A stretch of 64,000 bases of DNA from contig NZ_SNWR01000001.1 in NCBI RefSeq assembly GCF_004362215.1, positions 930,001 to 994,000 of the forward strand. Reading direction: 5' to 3'. Below, piece by piece: positions 32,396 through 40,662 of the stretch (positions are counted from its first letter, which is position 1; every line of letters begins with the position of its first letter). Under the pieces are notes generated by a model, which was given only the letters and a program-made list of their open reading frames with translations, made no database searches and was not told the DNA's origin. The stretch is from Paractinoplanes brasiliensis. GTDB taxonomy: Bacteria > Actinomycetota > Actinomycetes > Mycobacteriales > Micromonosporaceae. A program made the position numbers and the translations under genes.

Positions 32396-32731
32396 TCAGT
32401 ACCGGACGGGATTCCCGGCCAGGGGCGGGAAGACGTCGTGGCCTCGGCCGTCGACCGTCGACCCGCCGAACTCCATTGCCGACGCGAGCCTGTTCACCGA
32501 GGCGGGGAAGCTCAGCTGAGGCTCGGACACGTCATCCAGCCGCTTCCGGTGATCCTCCGACAGCTGCACGTCGAGTGCGGCCATGTTGACTTCGAGCTGA
32601 CGGAGCGTGCGTGCACCGATAATCATGGAGGTCACCGCGCGGCGTCCGCTCACCCAGGCCAAGGCGACCTGCGCCGGGATGACCTCGCCTTCCGCGGTAC
32701 GTTCGAGCAGTGAGTACTCGAGCCCTTGCAC
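32396..32731 (-). pseudogene. Aldo/keto reductase remnant
   Basis: About 110 codons: EYSLLERTAEGEVIPAQVAL joins the beta-strand QxxYSLLxR region directly to the C-terminal helix (VALAWVSGRRAVTSMIIGAR), skipping the middle of the barrel, and the N-terminal two thirds are missing. The catalytic Tyr and Lys are therefore lost. Confidence 0.7.
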
Positions 32732-32843
32732 AAGGCGATCAATTCACCTGGCGGCTGCGCGGTCCGCTGAATCCCGGCCGGTCCCGGCTCAGTTCGGCAC
32801 CACTTCCACGATCGGGAAATCAGCGCGCTGGCAAATTCGAGAA

Positions 32844-34727
32844 TCAGCTCTCGGCCAGGACGATGACCTTGTCACCCGGTACGAGCGTCAGCTGATCGCG
32901 CTTGGTCGGGTTGAGGGTGATGCCGTACGAGCGTTCCTTGTTTCGCTTGTCGGCAATGATGCGGTAACCGATCGCGGTCTCGCCCCGCCGGCTGGCCGCC
33001 TCGACAACCGTGTGGAAGTCGGTGATGGCGCCCGGCTTGATGTACAGGTCGGCCGGGCGCAGGTAGATCTCACTGCCGGTGCTGGAGAACAGGGCCTGGA
33101 ACACCTCGTTGGTACGCTCGTTCTCCGCGGTCTGCGACAGCATGAGGCTGATCAGCTTGTCGCTCACGATGAAGTCGTCCGCCTTGGTCACCTCGGCCAG
33201 CTCGCGGTTACGGTCGTCGAGCATCTCGCTGACGACGTTCAGCTCGGCGCCCAGCCCATTCGCCATCTCCCGCAGGTGCAGCAGGGTGATCAGGGTCTTG
33301 GCATCGGCCCGCTGCGGGCTGGTGTCGTCCTTGTCGGACAGCACGACGATGTGGTCGAACTCGTGCACCCGCAGGCTCTCCAGCACGGACCGGTTCACGG
33401 TGTCGCCGGGCACGTGGGTCACGCTCAGGTGCTTGTACGGGCCGAGGTCCGGGATCGCGGCCGGGGAGACCACCGTGACCGTCGATCCGGGGGCGACGTA
33501 CCGGTCGAGCTCAGCCAGCATCGAGCCGAGGCTGTTGTTGCATCCCAGCACCAGCGCGCGGTCCGGCGCGTCGTCGTGGTGCACGAGGTCGCTGATCAGG
33601 GACATGTCCGGGCGCCCGGCCGGAGCCGTACGAATCTTGCTGTCGTCCTCGGCGATGAGGATCAGCTTCTCGCCCGGCTGCATGACACGCGCGGCCGGCG
33701 GGTTGAGCAGGACACCACCGGCGGAGAGCACGCCGATGACGGCCGCGTCGGCGAACGCCTGCTGCGCGTCCAGGTAGGTCCGGCCGGTCAGCGCGGTCTG
33801 CTCGCTGAAGTAGAGCTCATCCCCGGCGAAGTCGAGCAGCTCGGTGTAGACCTCGCTCAGGCCGCTCTGCCGGCTGGTCTGGACGGTGATGCGGCTGATC
33901 AGCTCGTCGGTGAGCACCCAGTCGGCCTCGTCCCGGCCCACCAGGCGAGCAGCGTCCATGTTCGCCGAGTGCCGGATCTCGCCGACGATGTGGTAGCGCC
34001 CCTGCTTGCGGTGCGGGCTGTTGGTCAGCGCGAGTGCAGCCTTGATGACGGCCGAGTCCGGGTCCTCGGCGCCGTCGGGGGCCAGGATCACGATGCTGCG
34101 AGCGGCGCGAGGACTGGCGACCTCCAGGTCGCCGAGGTCCAGCGGGTCGCCGCTGCGCACGATGAGACGAGTCCGGCCGGGGTCGGGCACCTTGGCCTGC
34201 AGCGCCTCCTCCATCTCGATCTTGTCACCGGGGGCGAGGATCACGATGGCCGAGCTCCGGCGGGACTGGTTGGCGAGACAGATCTCGTTCACGATTGCGA
34301 AGATCTTCGAGTTCCAGCCGAGGATCAGCGTGTGGTCCTGCTCCAGCACCCGGGAGTGGCCCTTGCGCAGCTGCTCGACCCGGGCGTCGAAGGCGTTGGA
34401 GATGATGCTGATCAGACTGGCAACCACGATGATGCCGGCGACGGTCACGACGAGCTGGGCGGCCCGGAGGCCGACGCCGTCGTCACCGCCGAGGGTTCCG
34501 CTGTCCAACGCGTGCATGAGGCTCGACCAGAACGTCTCGTCGAAGCTCTTCTGCTCGTCCGGCCAGAGCCCGAGGACCGTGATCACCAATGAGACGACCG
34601 CGATGAGTACGACACTGCCGAGGGCAAGGAGAGCGATGAGCGCGATCATGCCCTTGGACATGACGCCGTCGAACCAATAGCGGAACCGCTCGCCAGCGGT
34701 AGGTCGATCGAAGTGCATTCTGTTCAT
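32844..34727 (-). CDS. CASTOR/POLLUX-type ion channel with RCK-like domains
   Basis: 627 residues. Two N-terminal membrane helices (about residues 26-52 and 88-112) flank a pore-like stretch DSGTLGGDDG, followed by a long cytosolic part made of Rossmann-like RCK/TrkA-N units (HTLILGWNSKIFAIVNEI near 133; RALVLGCNNSLGSML near 400). This is the arrangement of CASTOR/POLLUX/SYM8-related channels, and the bacterial versions are annotated as potassium or calcium-gated channels. ATG at 34727 follows GAGGA. Monocistronic. Role in the locus unknown; ion selectivity cannot be read from the pore by eye. Confidence 0.85.
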   Translation of the reverse strand: MNRMHFDRPTAGERFRYWFDGVMSKGMIALIALLALGSVVLIAVVSLVITVLGLWPDEQKSFDETFWSSLMHALDSGTLGGDDGVGLRAAQLVVTVAGIIVVASLISIISNAFDARVEQLRKGHSRVLEQDHTLILGWNSKIFAIVNEICLANQSRRSSAIVILAPGDKIEMEEALQAKVPDPGRTRLIVRSGDPLDLGDLEVASPRAARSIVILAPDGAEDPDSAVIKAALALTNSPHRKQGRYHIVGEIRHSANMDAARLVGRDEADWVLTDELISRITVQTSRQSGLSEVYTELLDFAGDELYFSEQTALTGRTYLDAQQAFADAAVIGVLSAGGVLLNPPAARVMQPGEKLILIAEDDSKIRTAPAGRPDMSLISDLVHHDDAPDRALVLGCNNSLGSMLAELDRYVAPGSTVTVVSPAAIPDLGPYKHLSVTHVPGDTVNRSVLESLRVHEFDHIVVLSDKDDTSPQRADAKTLITLLHLREMANGLGAELNVVSEMLDDRNRELAEVTKADDFIVSDKLISLMLSQTAENERTNEVFQALFSSTGSEIYLRPADLYIKPGAITDFHTVVEAASRRGETAIGYRIIADKRNKERSYGITLNPTKRDQLTLVPGDKVIVLAES

Positions 34728-35099
34728 CGTGTCCTCAAAATGTGATCCGAGACCGTCTCCATCGCGGCCTCGATCGGTGCACCGCGGTCAGAGCAACGTG
34801 GTTGAAGGGGGGTCGGACAGCGATCTTATGGCCACCACCAGAAATGGGCGAATGTTGCCAAGAAAACAATTCTTCAATGGTGGCGATGACCGTGGTCGGT
34901 TCCTATCCGCAATGAGCCGTGCAGTTCGAACGGCGATCGTCCCGGCCACGGCCGAACCTGTCCCGTTCGGTGGTCTCGACCAGCACCTGGTACGTCGCGG
35001 CGTCGCCGTCGGCCAACAGACAGCAAGGGCGCTACCAGCGGCCGACGAGGTTCGGCCGGGGCCCGGCCGCAGACCTTCGTCGACGAGCTGTCCGGCGGC

Positions 35100-35245
35100 G
35101 TCAGCGGGCCGGCTCCGGCGGCCTGGCGGGCGGCGCTGGTGGTGGACAGCACGGTGATGAAGAGGGCGGAACCGGCGGCGCCGGCGAGCTGGTTGAGGCT
35201 GCCCATGATGGCGCTGCCGTGGCCGTAGAGGCCATAGACCGGCAA
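35100..35245 (-). pseudogene. C-terminal scrap of an MFS (DHA2) exporter
   Basis: Reads LYGHGSAIMGSLNQLAGAAG and SALFITVLSTTSAARQAAGA, the conserved late helices of EmrB-type exporters. Nothing before or after matches. It lies just downstream of the MarR gene on the same strand, as in ordinary marR-exporter operons, so the exporter has probably been deleted. Confidence 0.55.
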
Positions 35246-35390
35246 CTCTCACGGTAGGGCCGGGTGGGTCACCCTGGCAGGGCAAATTTGAGCCCCTCTA
35301 CCGGGAGTAGCCGTCGGTCGTGCCGGGCCCGTGTCCGACGGCTTCGATCCGCTCGTCGAGCGCTCGGTGACACGGTACGCTCAGCTTTCG

Positions 35391-35402
35391 GTGACAGGTC
35401 AC
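35391..35402. promoter_or_regulatory. GTGA-N4-TCAC site at the 3' end of marR
   Basis: GTGACAGGTCAC fits the same GTGA-N4-TCAC pattern as the two sites upstream of marR. It may serve the lost exporter. Confidence 0.35.
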
Positions 35403-35872
35403 ATATCGGTTCTCTCCTGATCCGCGATGCTGTCGAGCACTGCCTCCGACAGAGCGGCCAGCATGTCGATCTGCCGAGGGCTGATCGCGTCGAAGAACGT
35501 CCGGCGGACATCCCGCAGATGCAGGGGCGTGGCTTGGCGAACGGCTTCCCGGCCCCGCTCGGTCAGGGCCACCCGGCTGCCTCGGCTGTCCTCGGCGGCC
35601 GGCCGGCGCTCGAGCAGCTCGCGTGACACCATCCGCGAGACCTGGTGGATGAGCCGCGTTCGCTCCCATCGCAGCAGGCCGACCAGCTCGAACACCCGCA
35701 GGGCGCCGTCGGGCTGCTGCACCAGGGCGCTGAGGACGGAGAAGTCCGAGAGCGAGAGCCCGGAGTCCTCGAGCAGCTGCCGGTTGATGTGCCGGCGCAA
35801 ATCCTCCTGCATCGTCAGAAAGCCGAACCAGGCCCGTTGCTCACGTTCGTCGAACTGCTCGGTGTCCGTCAT
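35399..35872 (-). CDS. MarR-family transcriptional regulator
   Basis: 157 residues with a winged helix: SLSDFSVLSALVQQPDGALR, recognition region LLRWERTRLIHQVSRM, and a wing SRGSRVALTERGREAV. Probable autoregulated repressor of itself and the divergent dehydrogenase genes. Two palindromes of sequence GTGATGTRTCAC lie in the 130 bp between. ATG at 35872. Confidence 0.9.
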   Translation of the reverse strand: MTDTEQFDEREQRAWFGFLTMQEDLRRHINRQLLEDSGLSLSDFSVLSALVQQPDGALRVFELVGLLRWERTRLIHQVSRMVSRELLERRPAAEDSRGSRVALTERGREAVRQATPLHLRDVRRTFFDAISPRQIDMLAALSEAVLDSIADQERTDM

Positions 35873-35895
35873 CCGGCAAGCCTAGGCAGCTTTAT

Positions 35896-35907
35896 GTGAT
35901 GTGTCAC
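35896..35907. promoter_or_regulatory. Predicted MarR operator 1
   Basis: GTGATGTGTCAC, 24 bp upstream of the marR start. Differs from operator 2 by one base. Confidence 0.7.
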
Positions 35908-35939
35908 TTAGTCGATCTCAAGGCTAGCCAAGGAGGTAG

Positions 35940-35951
35940 GTGATGTATCAC
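35940..35951. promoter_or_regulatory. Predicted MarR operator 2
   Basis: GTGATGTATCAC within the longer perfect palindrome GGTGATGTATCACC, 54 bp upstream of the first SDR gene and 44 bp (about four helical turns) from operator 1. Confidence 0.75.
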
Positions 35952-36004
35952 CTTGAAGACATAGTTGCTTCGGCTCCATTTCTCAGTACGAAGGGATCTC
36001 GATC

Positions 36005-36754
36005 ATGGGACGAGTAGAGGGCAGGACAGCAATCGTCACCGGCGGGGCGAAAGGCATGGGCGCGGCCATGGTGAGTCTGCTCGCCGCCGAGGGCGCCCGG
36101 GTCATCGCGGCCGACGTCGACCTCGAGGGCGCGGAGGAGCTGGCCGGGCAGTTGGGTCCGGACGTGGTCGCCCGCCGGCTGGACGTCCGTTCGGTAACAG
36201 ACTGGGCCGAGGTCGTCCGGGACGCCGAGAAGCTGTTCGGGACGGTCGACATCCTGATCAACGACGCCGGGATCGCTGACCCGGCGGCGCTCAGCGAATG
36301 GGACACCGCCCGGCTTCAGCACACGCTGGACGTCAACCTCATCGGGGCCTTCAACGGGCTCCAGGCCGTCACCGCGGGCATGCGCCGGGCCGGGGGTGGA
36401 TCGATCGTCAATATCGGCTCGGTGGGCGCCTTTCAAGGCGTACCCCGAATGTTCGGTTATGTGGTCTCGAAGTGGGCTCTGCGAGGGCTGACCAAGACGG
36501 CCGCCCTCGAGTTGGGTCACGACGGCATCCGGGTGAACATGGTGCACCCCGGCCAGACCAGGACGCCGATGACCGAGGGCGTCGTCTTCGACACCCACAG
36601 CATCGCGCTCGGGCGAGTCGGCGAGCCCGAGGACATCGCCAACGCGGTGCTGTACTTCGCCTCCGACGAGTCCCGGTTCGTTACCGGCACCGAGGTCCTG
36701 GTCGACGGCGGAATGCTGGCCGGACAAGCGGACTACCAGGGCCTGCCGCAGTAG
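36005..36754 (+). CDS. Short-chain dehydrogenase (3alpha/20beta-hydroxysteroid-dehydrogenase-like)
   Basis: 249 residues, NAD(P)-dependent oxidoreductase. Cofactor loop VTGGAKGMGAA, NDAGIADPAA (N-D-A-G where NNAG is usual), catalytic SVGAFQGVPRMFGYVVSKWA with Tyr-x-x-x-Lys. ATG at 36005 has GAAGGG upstream. First gene of a two-SDR unit controlled by the MarR operators; the substrate is unknown, probably a cyclic alcohol or ketone taken up from the medium. Confidence 0.85.
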   Translation: MGRVEGRTAIVTGGAKGMGAAMVSLLAAEGARVIAADVDLEGAEELAGQLGPDVVARRLDVRSVTDWAEVVRDAEKLFGTVDILINDAGIADPAALSEWDTARLQHTLDVNLIGAFNGLQAVTAGMRRAGGGSIVNIGSVGAFQGVPRMFGYVVSKWALRGLTKTAALELGHDGIRVNMVHPGQTRTPMTEGVVFDTHSIALGRVGEPEDIANAVLYFASDESRFVTGTEVLVDGGMLAGQADYQGLPQ

Positions 36755-36767
36755 ACCCGGCAGGCCC
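36739..36767 (+). terminator. Hairpin across the stop codon between two SDR genes
   Basis: Perfect 10-bp stem GGGCCTGCCG / CGGCAGGCCC, loop of 9 bases containing the TAG stop. It may attenuate transcription into the second SDR or stabilise the first message. Confidence 0.55.
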
Positions 36768-36797
36768 TGCACGATCTTCCAGAATCGGAGACATGTC

Positions 36798-37598
36798 ATG
36801 AATCGGTTGCAGGACAAGGTTGCCATCGTCACCGGCGCGGCGGGCAACCTCGGATTCACGGGCGCCCACGCCATGGCGGCCGAAGGCGCCCGGGTGGTCA
36901 TGATGGACATCTCGCCGTCCGTCGCCGACCGCGCGGCGGAGTTGGCGAAGCAGGGCCTCGAGGTGGTCCCGTACGTCGGCGACGTCAGCGACGAGAGCGA
37001 CATCCGGGAAATGGTGAACCTCGCGGCCCGGACGTACGGCCGGCTCGATGTGCTGTGGAACAACGCGGGCCTGATCGGCGCCGACTGGCTCGATCGAGAC
37101 ACCGACGTCGTGGGCGTCACTCGCGACCATCTGATGCGGACCCTCGAGGTCAACCTGCTCAGCGTCTTCCTCGGCAGCAAGTACGCCATTCCCGTCATGG
37201 CCGAGGGCGGCGGCGGATCGATCATCAACACGTCGTCGATCCAGTCCGCCGGCGGGGACCTCGCGCTCGTCTCGTACGGAACGAGCAAGGCGGCGATCGA
37301 CTATCTGACGCAGTCCATCGCCACGTCGTACGGCCACCTGCGCATCCGTTGCAACGCCATCGCCCCCGGACTGGTCCCGCCGCCGGCCGTCGACGACGGG
37401 CGAGCGAAGTCCGCCCCGGTCCAGCTGTTGCGCGACTCGCAGATGCTGCCGTACGTCGGAGAGCCGAGCGACGTGTCCAACGCGGTGGTTTTCCTGGCGT
37501 CGGACGAGTCGAAGTTCATCACCGGCCAGCGGATCAACGTCGACGGTGGAGCGACCGGCCACCTGCCGACTCTCTCCGACCGCCGGAAAGCGGCGTGA
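36798..37598 (+). CDS. Second short-chain dehydrogenase
   Basis: 266 residues with VTGAAGNLGFTGA, NNAGLIGADW and active-site NTSSIQSAGGDLALVSYGTSK. C-terminus NVDGGATGHLPT is typical of this family. ATG at 36798 follows GGAGACATGTC. Separated by 43 bp and a hairpin from the first SDR; likely the same catabolic or detoxifying pathway under MarR control. Confidence 0.85.
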   Translation: MNRLQDKVAIVTGAAGNLGFTGAHAMAAEGARVVMMDISPSVADRAAELAKQGLEVVPYVGDVSDESDIREMVNLAARTYGRLDVLWNNAGLIGADWLDRDTDVVGVTRDHLMRTLEVNLLSVFLGSKYAIPVMAEGGGGSIINTSSIQSAGGDLALVSYGTSKAAIDYLTQSIATSYGHLRIRCNAIAPGLVPPPAVDDGRAKSAPVQLLRDSQMLPYVGEPSDVSNAVVFLASDESKFITGQRINVDGGATGHLPTLSDRRKAA

Positions 37599-37890
37599 CG
37601 ATCCGGCCCATCCCGAAGCATGGAAATCCGGGCGACTGGTGCCTCGACGCGGCCCGGGACCTGACCGTCCCGGGTCGCGCGGTGAGCATGCATCCGCTGC
37701 GACGTAGACCCCTCCTCGTGGCGGATGCACCGAATGCCGGCGAACGGCCGTGGGCGCATTCGCCATCTCCTCGTTATTGGGAAAGACGGCTCGACCGCCG
37801 CAGAGTTCATCGACTCAGCAGCACGGGCGACGACGGCCGCCGCCCATACCGGTGACTGAACTTCTCCACTTCTGCCCCGTTCGTACGGTT

Positions 37891-38430
37891 GTGACCTCCC
37901 CTACCGACTTCAGCCACCGGAATCAGCCGCAGTACCTGCGCGACTACCTGGCCACCGCGGCCGCCTCACCAGACATCACCCGCTTGCGGGCAATCGCTCT
38001 CGCCCTCTGGAATCTGCCGATCGTCAATGGGCTGAAACTGCTCGATGCCGGCTCCGGCAATGGCGAGGTGGCTCGCGAGCTGGCCACCCTGCTGGTCGAC
38101 GGCTCTCCGCCCGGCTTCAACGACCGGGTCCAGGCCGTGTCAGCGGCCTCTCACGCAACCCGCCCACCCGAGGCGGCCTCCTCCGGACGCACCCTGCGCC
38201 GCCGTCTGGTCCAAGCCGGCCTGACCGGCATCGTCGCCGAGCCGGTCACGATGGTCTTCACCGACATGGCCAGCGCGACCCAGGTCTTGCCCCTGCACCG
38301 GGACAACCCCATGGTCGCCGGCGTCCCCGAGCTGAGCTCCCTGCTCGACACCATCGGCGAGGCCGTCGAGGACGGCACCTTCCTGCTCGCCTTCACCATG
38401 TGGGCGGCCGTCGGCACCCGCCCGCACTGA
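37891..38430 (+). pseudogene. SAM-dependent methyltransferase, internally truncated
   Basis: GTG at 37891 starts a plausible class I methyltransferase (DFSHRNQPQYLRDYLATAAA, SAM loop LLDAGSGNGEVARELA). The protein then jumps from LVDGSP to a late segment (LRRRLVQAGLTGIVAEPVTM, GEAVEDGTFLLAFTMWAAVG) with the middle of the domain missing; UbiE-like enzymes are about 260-280 residues, this is 179. The frame stays open, so a short product could be made, but the SAM site is incomplete. Confidence 0.6.
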
Positions 38431-38672
38431 AGGGACTCTCGATCCCGGTGACAGGCCGGCCTCGTCACGGCAGCCCGCGGGCCGGCACCGCCGCGCAGCA
38501 GCAGCATCCGACCGGCGAGCCCGTCGCCGGGGCGGCCGCGGCGGCCGCCCTCACCGAAGACATCGAGACCGGCCGGGAACTGGCGTTCAGCACCGACATC
38601 CCGTCGTCGGGAAGCTGGCCCTCGCCGCGCGAACACCAGCCCGTCAACGCCATGACCGCTATGGAGGTCCGG

Positions 38673-39206
38673 ATGACCATTCTTCCGATCCGGAAGATCG
38701 GCGACCCTGTTCTGCGTCAGGTCGCCGAGCCAGTGACCACTTTCGACGCGCAGCTGGGCAAGCTGGTCAAGAATCTGAGGCAGACGCTCGCGGCCTCCGG
38801 GGGCGGCGGCCTCTCAGCCCCGCAGATCGGTGTCGGCCTGCGGGTCTTCGCCATCAATCCAGCCCTTCCCGGGAACGACCGAAAGCTCGACCACCTCGTC
38901 AACCCCGGCGTCGAGTTCCCCGACGAGGAAGAACAGGACGGCCCGGAGGGCTGCCTGTCAATTCCGGGGATCTACCTCGACACCAAGCGGAGGATGAATG
39001 TCGTCGCCCGGGGATTGACCAAACACGGTGATCCCGTGCAGGTGGTCGGGTCCGGACTTCTGGCCCGCTGCATCCAGCACGAGAACGACCACCTCGACGG
39101 CGTCCTGTTCATCGACCGGCGGAACAGGGCGGACCAGGACCGGATCATCGCCACACTGCGTGCCGCGGACTGGGCGGATGCGCGGATCGAAGTCAGCCCG
39201 CACTGA
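38673..39206 (+). CDS. def: Peptide deformylase
   Basis: Removes the formyl group from nascent proteins. 177 residues with all three metal-site motifs: GGGGLSAPQIG (GxGLAAPQ type), EGCLSIPG with the metal cysteine, and QHENDHLDG (HExDH). ATG at 38673 sits behind GGAGG; longer frames upstream are not family-like. It is not next to fmt or other translation genes, so it is likely an extra copy. Additional deformylases can protect producers of deformylase inhibitors, but no such cluster is evident here. Confidence 0.93.
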   Translation: MTILPIRKIGDPVLRQVAEPVTTFDAQLGKLVKNLRQTLAASGGGGLSAPQIGVGLRVFAINPALPGNDRKLDHLVNPGVEFPDEEEQDGPEGCLSIPGIYLDTKRRMNVVARGLTKHGDPVQVVGSGLLARCIQHENDHLDGVLFIDRRNRADQDRIIATLRAADWADARIEVSPH

Positions 39207-39238
39207 TCACAGGTGGCTCCCGATCGCAGTCGTGCGAA

Positions 39239-39279
39239 CGGGCCGGGCGGTGCCGCTTCGACGAGCGCCGCCCGGCCCG
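39239..39279 (+). terminator. Terminator after the deformylase gene
   Basis: Perfect 12-bp GC stem CGGGCCGGGCGG / CCGCCCGGCCCG, 17-base loop. Confidence 0.75.
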
Positions 39280-39487
39280 TCGCTGGACCACGAGCGGGAT
39301 CCGGCGCCTGAGGTCGCCGATCCCGGCCGTCCGCGGGAGATCAAGATCTTGCCTTGGCGAATGGGCCCGCTGAACATCGCGGCCGGCGTCTCGTCGGGAC
39401 AGTCGGGCGGCAGCCAGATCTGCTCTCGGCTGCCGTGCACCCCAGCCACGGGTCCTTCGACGGGACCATCCATCAAAGGAGCGATTC

Positions 39488-40591
39488 ATGAGGGTGGCTT
39501 ACACACTGCGCGGGCGCCTGATGGGGCCTACGGTCGCGGCCGGCTTGCTGGCGCCGCTGCTCGCTGTTCCGGCGGCCCACGCCTTCGCGGCGCCGAGCGG
39601 GGGTAACTGCTCACCGCGGGCCGAGGCGGTCTCGTACAGCGACAGTCTGGACAAGACGACGACCGTCGACGGTGTCGCCGTCCGCGGGCTCTCCGCCATC
39701 GCGTACGACAGGTTCAGCCGGTCGTACGCGACGGTGGTCGACCGCAGCGGCACGCAGCCGGCCCGTCTGGTCTTCCTCAGCACCGGCCGCACGCCGCGAG
39801 CAACCGCGACGACGCTGTTGAAGCGGGCTGACGGCACCGCCTACGACGGCACGAACTTCGACGGCGAAGGACTGGCCGTCCTGCCGAACGGCAACTTCCT
39901 GATCAGCTCCGAGGCCGAGCCGTCGATCCGCATCTTCGGCCGCGACGGCGTGCAGCGCGGAGAGCTCCCGGTGCCGGATCGTTTCCGGGTCGCGCCGACC
40001 GGCGAGGCGGCGGAGAACGCCACCCTCGAGAGCCTGACGATTTCGCCCGACGGCAAGTACGTCTACGCGGCGATGGAGGGTTCCCTGGCCGGCGACGCGC
40101 CGGTTGACGGCACGGTGGCCCGGCACCGCGTGCTGGTCTACCGGAACGACGGCCGTGGCGGCTACCGGCTCGCCCGCCAGTTCGGTTACCAGGCCGACCG
40201 GGGCAACCGGATCGCCGAGGTGACGGCCTACGGCGACGGGCGGCTGGTGTTCCTCGAGGCGGCCTTCACCTCAGGGGTCGGCAACACCGTCCGGCTGTAC
40301 GCGGTCACCGGGGTCAACCGGGCCCCCGATGTCAGCGCCGTGCCCAACCTCTCGACCGTCAGCTACCGCAACCTGGCCGGGAAGCAGCCCGTCGCTGATC
40401 TCGCGAACTGCCCGACCCTGGGCGCAACGAGTCCCCAGCCGCAGCTGAACCCGCTGCTCGACAACTTCGAAGGTCTCGCGGTCGAGCCCGGGGCCCACGG
40501 TGCCCGGCAACGCCTCCGGCTGATCAGCGACGACAATTTCAGCCCCAACCAGAAGACCCGGGTTCTGTTGATGGACACCCGCCTGCCGTAA
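39488..40591 (+). CDS. Secreted esterase-like phytase-domain protein, copy 1
   Basis: 367 residues with a signal peptide to about AHAFA (residue 35). The rest is the beta-propeller-like 'esterase-like activity of phytase' domain: GLSAIAYDRFSRSYATVVDR, FDGEGLAVLPNGNFLISSE, ESLTISPDGKYVYAAMEG, and QLNPLLDNFEGLAVEPG. Exact chemistry unknown; phosphate-ester or other ester hydrolysis is assumed for the family. ATG at 39488 has AGGAG upstream. A paralogue without signal lies on the far side of the insertion sequence, so the two were probably neighbours. Confidence 0.8.
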   Translation: MRVAYTLRGRLMGPTVAAGLLAPLLAVPAAHAFAAPSGGNCSPRAEAVSYSDSLDKTTTVDGVAVRGLSAIAYDRFSRSYATVVDRSGTQPARLVFLSTGRTPRATATTLLKRADGTAYDGTNFDGEGLAVLPNGNFLISSEAEPSIRIFGRDGVQRGELPVPDRFRVAPTGEAAENATLESLTISPDGKYVYAAMEGSLAGDAPVDGTVARHRVLVYRNDGRGGYRLARQFGYQADRGNRIAEVTAYGDGRLVFLEAAFTSGVGNTVRLYAVTGVNRAPDVSAVPNLSTVSYRNLAGKQPVADLANCPTLGATSPQPQLNPLLDNFEGLAVEPGAHGARQRLRLISDDNFSPNQKTRVLLMDTRLP

Positions 40592-40602
40592 TCATCGTGA
40601 AC

Positions 40603-40640
40603 GGCGGGAGCGCCGTGCTGGCCGTCTCGGTGCTCCCGCC
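40603..40640 (+). terminator. Hairpin after phytase-like copy 1
   Basis: GGCGGGAGC / GCTCCCGCC, 9-bp stem with a 20-base loop, 12 bp past the stop. Confidence 0.55.
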
Positions 40641-40652
40641 TCCATCAACCAG

Positions 40653-40662
40653 GCCTCATTGG
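40653..40662. repeat. Left target-site duplication GCCTCATTGG
   Basis: Identical 10-bp repeat at 41985-41994 on the other side of the insertion sequence. Confidence 0.9.

Noticed and set aside
32607..34592. 661-codon plus-strand frame opposite the ion-channel gene
   Set aside because: No domain content; the minus strand encodes a complete CASTOR/POLLUX-type protein with a good ribosome site.
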